A DNA stretch of 36,530 nt from an uncultured Saprospiraceae bacterium. GTDB lineage: Bacteria > Bacteroidota > Bacteroidia > Chitinophagales > Saprospiraceae. The DNA lies in assembly GCA_937959115.1 (NCBI GenBank), contig CALGAW010000084.1, positions 1-36,530 on the forward strand, given 5' to 3'. Position numbers and translations under genes: made by a program. A model generated the notes under the pieces. That model saw only the letters and a list, made by a program, of their open reading frames with translations, did no database searches and had not been told where the DNA came from. How positions within the stretch are numbered: position 1 is the stretch's first letter; every line of letters begins with the position of its first letter. Positions 33,421-36,530 of the stretch are shown here, piece after piece.

Positions 33421-34968
33421 TTAACTATTATTAGAAATTGCTTCGAATCTATCGAATGCTGTTGTCATTCGTTTGTTGGACTCTTGTTTGCCAAGGATTT
33501 CCATTATATCAAACACAGAAGGTCCCTTCATAGTTCCCGAAAGCCCTAATCTCAAAAATGGGAGTACATCTCCGAAACCAATACCATTTTCTTCCATAAA
33601 CGCTTTAATCGTAGTCTCTATGGCGCTTGCTTCAAAGTCGGCTAGACCAATTAGCTGGCTCATGAGTTGTTCTAGGAGCGAGCGGCTAGCAGGTTTCCAC
33701 TTTTTACGAACAATCTTTTCATTGTCAAAAGCAGTAACCGGCTCAAAAAGATAGCTTCCCTTATTCCAGAAATCCTTTGTTGTTACTAGACGCTCCTTCA
33801 ATAATTGGCAGATACGAGTCAAGCGTTGATCGTCTGGATGGTGTCCGTGCTCAGCAAATACAGGCTTTGCCAAGGCCGCCAAAGTCTCATCGCTTGAAGA
33901 CATGAGGTATTGTTGATTGAACCATTGTGCCTTGTCATAATCATAACGAGCACCTGATTTATTGATACGATTGAGGTCAAAGGCTTTTACGAGTTCGTCC
34001 ATAGAAAACATTTCCTGCTCCGTTCCTGGGTTCCAACCTAGCAACGAAAGGAAGTTGATGACTGCTTGTGGGAGAAAACCATATTCTTTAAAACCTTCAG
34101 CATCTAGTTCTCCATCTGCTTTTACAAAGTTATGAGCGAACACGGGAAAACCGAATTTTGCACCATCTCGTTTACTGAGTTTCCCGTTTCCAGTAGGTCT
34201 CAGTAGCAATGGTAGATGATAGAATGCTGGTCTTGTGTCTTCCCATCCCAAGTATCGATAGAGTAAGATGTGTGTTGGTGTGCTTGGGAGCCACTCCTCA
34301 CCGCGAATAACATGGGAAATCTGCATATAGTGATCATCCACAATATTTGCTAGATGATAGGTAGGCAATCCATCTGTTTTTAGCATGACTTTGTCATCGA
34401 GTTCCTTGCTATTGTAAGTCACCTCACCTCTTACACCATCCGTAAATTTGATGATCTCATTTTCTGGGATCCTGAGACGGATGACCCAAGGAGTACCGTT
34501 GTCTATGAGCGACTTAACTTCGTTCTGAGATAACGTAAGCGAGTTTTTCATCTCTTTTCTACTAGAGACATCATATTTAAATACCAATTTGTTGGCTTCT
34601 GCCTCTTTTCGCTTGGAGGTGAGCTCTTCAGGCGTGTCGAATGCATAGTAAGCATATCCAGCATCGACGAGCTGTTGGGCGTATTTCCCATACATGTCTT
34701 TGCGTTCTGATTGTCGGTAAGGCCCAAAGTCTCCTCCGAAGGAAACGCCTTCAGTAGGCAAGATGCCACACCAACGGAGTGACTCAATAATGTGTTCTTC
34801 AGCTCCTTCCACGAAACGTGTTTGGTCTGTATCCTCAATTCTAAGAATAAATGTTCCTCCTTGCTGTTTTGCAAATAGGTAGTTATATAAGGCTGTTCGG
34901 ACACCACCGATGTGCAATGGCCCAGTTGGACTAGGGGCAAATCGCACTCTTACTTTTTGATCACTCAT
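33421..34968 (-). CDS. gltX: Glutamate--tRNA ligase
   Basis: A 515-residue class I aminoacyl-tRNA synthetase that charges tRNA-Glu in the cytosol. The HIGH motif is in RFAPSPTGPLHIGGVRTAL (His19-Gly22), and the KLSKR loop is at residues 263-267 (NGKLSKRDGAKFG). Other blocks fit: FILRIEDTDQTR, GPYRQSERKDMY, LPTYHLANIVDDHYMQI, HVIRGEEWLPSTPTHILLY and the anticodon-binding C-terminal part (YDYDKAQWFNQQYL onward). Length is normal for Bacteroidota. It begins its own unit with the small acidic protein behind it. On minus CACCTTTG, about 24 bases before the ATG, is one base from a -7 box, but no -33 box at proper spacing was found. Confidence 0.96.
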   Translation of the reverse strand: MSDQKVRVRFAPSPTGPLHIGGVRTALYNYLFAKQQGGTFILRIEDTDQTRFVEGAEEHIIESLRWCGILPTEGVSFGGDFGPYRQSERKDMYGKYAQQLVDAGYAYYAFDTPEELTSKRKEAEANKLVFKYDVSSRKEMKNSLTLSQNEVKSLIDNGTPWVIRLRIPENEIIKFTDGVRGEVTYNSKELDDKVMLKTDGLPTYHLANIVDDHYMQISHVIRGEEWLPSTPTHILLYRYLGWEDTRPAFYHLPLLLRPTGNGKLSKRDGAKFGFPVFAHNFVKADGELDAEGFKEYGFLPQAVINFLSLLGWNPGTEQEMFSMDELVKAFDLNRINKSGARYDYDKAQWFNQQYLMSSSDETLAALAKPVFAEHGHHPDDQRLTRICQLLKERLVTTKDFWNKGSYLFEPVTAFDNEKIVRKKWKPASRSLLEQLMSQLIGLADFEASAIETTIKAFMEENGIGFGDVLPFLRLGLSGTMKGPSVFDIMEILGKQESNKRMTTAFDRFEAISNNS

Positions 34969-35320
34969 GTTAAGATTTTCTTTAAAAACCCAAAGGTGAT
35001 AAAAAAAGTTTCAAAAGTTGAAATTTGATGGGGTAAAATAAGATTTTATCCTACTAACTCATGCTTTAAAATCGAACTTCTTATAAATCAACTACTAATT
35101 TCAATAGGTACAAATAAATGAAGATCTGTTGAAACGGTGGGCTCCCTGTGGTTCAGAAGCTCCCTATACACTATTTAGCTCGTTACAACACGTTGTTTCA
35201 TATGGTGTTCTTAGCAGCTTAATCACGGCATCTAAGCCACACAAAATTTATTGTATGGGTGAATTTATTCATCAGATATTAGTTTAATTTAACTTTATTA
35301 AAACATTTTAGTTGAAACTA
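34969..35320. other. Divergent intergenic region between gltX and the glucosaminidase
   Basis: A 410-base gap, mostly AT-rich, without coding potential. Its left end should hold the gltX promoter and its right end carries the clear promoter listed next. The middle part (35100-35260) is less AT-rich but shows no ORF, hairpin or repeat that I could support. Confidence 0.5.
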
Positions 35321-35353
35321 TTTGGTTTTTAAGAAATAATTTACTTATATTTG
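35321..35353 (+). promoter_or_regulatory. Bacteroidota-type promoter of the glucosaminidase gene
   Basis: TTTG (35321-35324), a 21-base spacer and TATATTTG (35346-35353) match both consensus boxes exactly, with spacing two bases over the usual 19. Transcription would start near 35360, leaving about 19 bases before the ATG at 35379. Confidence 0.6.
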
Positions 35354-35378
35354 TTTCAAACAAAAACAAAATCTGCAA

Positions 35379-36047
35379 ATGTCCCAGTCGATTTATTTTT
35401 TCACACGTTATTGGTTCTCAATAGGTCTCGTATTAGTTATCAGTTTGTCAGTATCAAAAAGAGTTGAGTACAGCAAAGGTTATAAAACTGATTTAAAGTC
35501 TGCTAAATCACCAACGATTGCTAAACACGCCAAACTAGTAGCGGTTAAAACTTCAATTCTCCCTAATCAGATTAAAGAACCAGTAATCAAATCACCAAAT
35601 AGAAGGATGGAATTTACCATTCAGGAGCAAAAAAATCATTCCAAATTCATCCAACGATTCTCAAAAGTTGCTGTGGAGGAAATGGAGATATATGGTATTC
35701 CTGCATCGATAATCCTAGCACATGCCTTATTGGAAAGTAATGGTAAAACTGGAAAAGATAATACAGGTAACAATTTCTTTAATCTTCCATGTAAGAATAG
35801 ATCTTCCTCGAAAATATGTTATCAGAAATACGAGACTGCTTGGCTCAGTTTTAGAGGTCACAGTAAGTACTTGACTACTGGAAAATTCAAATACTTATCA
35901 AGAATACCAAAAAGCAATCTGGAAAATTGGACTAAAAGTATCCAAGCAATTGCATATCCGAATCAAATAGATTACAACCTGCAGTTACTAGACATTATTC
36001 AGTTATATCAACTGGATCTTCTGGATGTAACAAGTAAAAAAACATAG
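35379..36047 (+). CDS. Membrane-anchored or exported glucosaminidase (GH73-like)
   Basis: A 222-residue protein with one N-terminal hydrophobic segment (about residues 7-26, YFFTRYWFSIGLVLVISLSV) serving as anchor or signal. A basic linker follows to about 85, then a lysozyme-like glucosaminidase domain. The domain shows IPASIILAHALLESNGKTG with the likely catalytic Glu119, the follow-up NTGNNFFNLPC and a closing YNLQLLDIIQLYQL. This fits the FlgJ/LytG-type family that cuts the N-acetylglucosaminyl bond of peptidoglycan. Two cysteines (NLPCKNRSSSKICYQKY) replace the usual GIK loop and could form a disulfide. It is a monocistronic unit with its own promoter. A role in wall remodelling for growth or envelope machines is inferred. 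Confidence 0.85.
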   Translation: MSQSIYFFTRYWFSIGLVLVISLSVSKRVEYSKGYKTDLKSAKSPTIAKHAKLVAVKTSILPNQIKEPVIKSPNRRMEFTIQEQKNHSKFIQRFSKVAVEEMEIYGIPASIILAHALLESNGKTGKDNTGNNFFNLPCKNRSSSKICYQKYETAWLSFRGHSKYLTTGKFKYLSRIPKSNLENWTKSIQAIAYPNQIDYNLQLLDIIQLYQLDLLDVTSKKT

Positions 36048-36530
36048 ACCAAGTGTTGAGTTGGGAGAGAGACGAGATGCAATGATCAATTTTGGTTCGG
36101 TCTTTTTACTTAATAGCATGGGAAGCGATGACTAATTTTTATTTTCGCAAATCCGAACTTATCTGATTAAGTAATCTGTGATCCTCACAGTAGGTATAAC
36201 AAGCAAATCAATTGTTGATCAATCGAAGAAAAGTTAGTAATCACTTACGCTGCATATTTTACTTTTAAGCCACATCTATTTCTAGCTTCATTCTTCACAA
36301 AATTTAAGATTTTTGCCATGAAACTAGTGCTAACATTATTTCTATTAGATACTATAAAAACACTCGAATCTAACCCATAACTATGGTTTAACCCTCATTA
36401 TGCATTAAGAATCAACTTTTGTCCTCAAACTACTTCAAAATCAATGAAGACGTAGGTTGCTCGAACGTCCGCCTATTTTTAATTTCACCATAGGGGTTCG
36501 GAACTAACGTTCCTCTATTTTTAACGAACT
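36048..36530. other. Right-edge region with possible decayed coding traces
   Basis: 483 bases without a convincing gene. On minus a frame open from about 36390 to its TAA at 36245-36247 ends with MAKILNFVKNEARNRCGLKV (ATG at 36317-36319; 24 codons in all). A second frame from the window edge to a TAG at 36430-36432 reads VKNRGTLVPNPYGEIKNRRT in part. Both are too short to assign and may be fragments of a gene that continues past the window, decayed genes or chance. A direct repeat is listed separately. Confidence 0.3.
36464..36524 (+). repeat. Imperfect direct repeat near the right edge
   Basis: AACGTCCGCCTATTTTTAA at 36464-36482 and AACGTTCCTCTATTTTTAA at 36506-36524 agree at 17 of 19 positions, with starts 42 bases apart, a multiple of three. 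More units may lie beyond the window. It could be protein-coding repetition on minus (both units encode KNR in the open frame) or a tandem non-coding array. Confidence 0.55.

Noticed and set aside
34548-34940. 130-codon minus-strand ORF within gltX in another frame
   Set aside because: A shadow of gltX; the real frame has all synthetase motifs.
1-36530. CRISPR array, prophage, restriction or toxin-antitoxin system
   Set aside because: No regularly spaced repeats, phage structural genes, methyltransferase motifs or small paired toxin genes were seen in any frame.

Overview
The window is a chromosomal segment of a Bacteroidota bacterium, AT-rich and low in GC. The evidence is a set of phylum markers: type IX secretion (T9SS) and gliding components (PorU, PorV, a PorP/SprF protein, GldJ, the T9SS plug protein and a cargo protein with a C-terminal sorting domain), a one-polypeptide hybrid two-component regulator with an AraC output domain, ftsK-lolA and gldJ-murF neighbourhoods, and start regions without Shine-Dalgarno sequences but with TTTG / TAnnTTTG promoter-like boxes. 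The class cannot be fixed from the sequence; Saprospiria- or Cytophagia-like is a guess. No rRNA, tRNA, CRISPR array, prophage or intact insertion sequence was seen.

Layout. 1-3485 (+): the end of ftsK, two tandem LolA-like genes and the T9SS plug gene. 3567-8049 (-): a GPH-type MFS transporter, a citrate synthase of the mitochondrial type and a T9SS cargo protein. 8050-9184 is a long gap with an inverted repeat and a possible small minus-strand gene. 9185-11992 (+): a TPR / histidine kinase / receiver / AraC protein with no visible membrane segment. 12045-12442 (-): a VOC-family gene broken by a -1 frameshift at an A7 tract. 12526-19197 (-): a tightly packed tetR-tolC-MFP-RND efflux operon. 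19497-27938: the T9SS block, with porV and porU on minus diverging from porP/sprF-like and gldJ on plus, followed by murF. 29346-30817: a gene-poor stretch around a small thioredoxin-fold protein, holding a GC-rich structured element and a terminator-ended candidate RNA. 30818-36047: a YgiQ-family radical SAM protein, a small acidic protein with gltX, and a GH73-like glucosaminidase. The right edge is non-coding or degenerate.

How the genes work together. PorU, PorV, the PorP/SprF homologue, GldJ and the plug protein are parts of one outer-membrane export machine, and the 380-residue cargo protein is a likely client. LolA feeds the same envelope with lipoproteins such as GldJ. The efflux operon is a self-contained unit under its own TetR repressor. 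The remaining genes (ftsK, gltA, murF, gltX) are housekeeping.

Most genes belong to known families. The least explained signals are non-coding: the structured element at about 29553-29678 with a minus-strand terminator nearby, the candidate RNA at about 30660-30760, and the terminator-bounded small ORF at 8790-8918.
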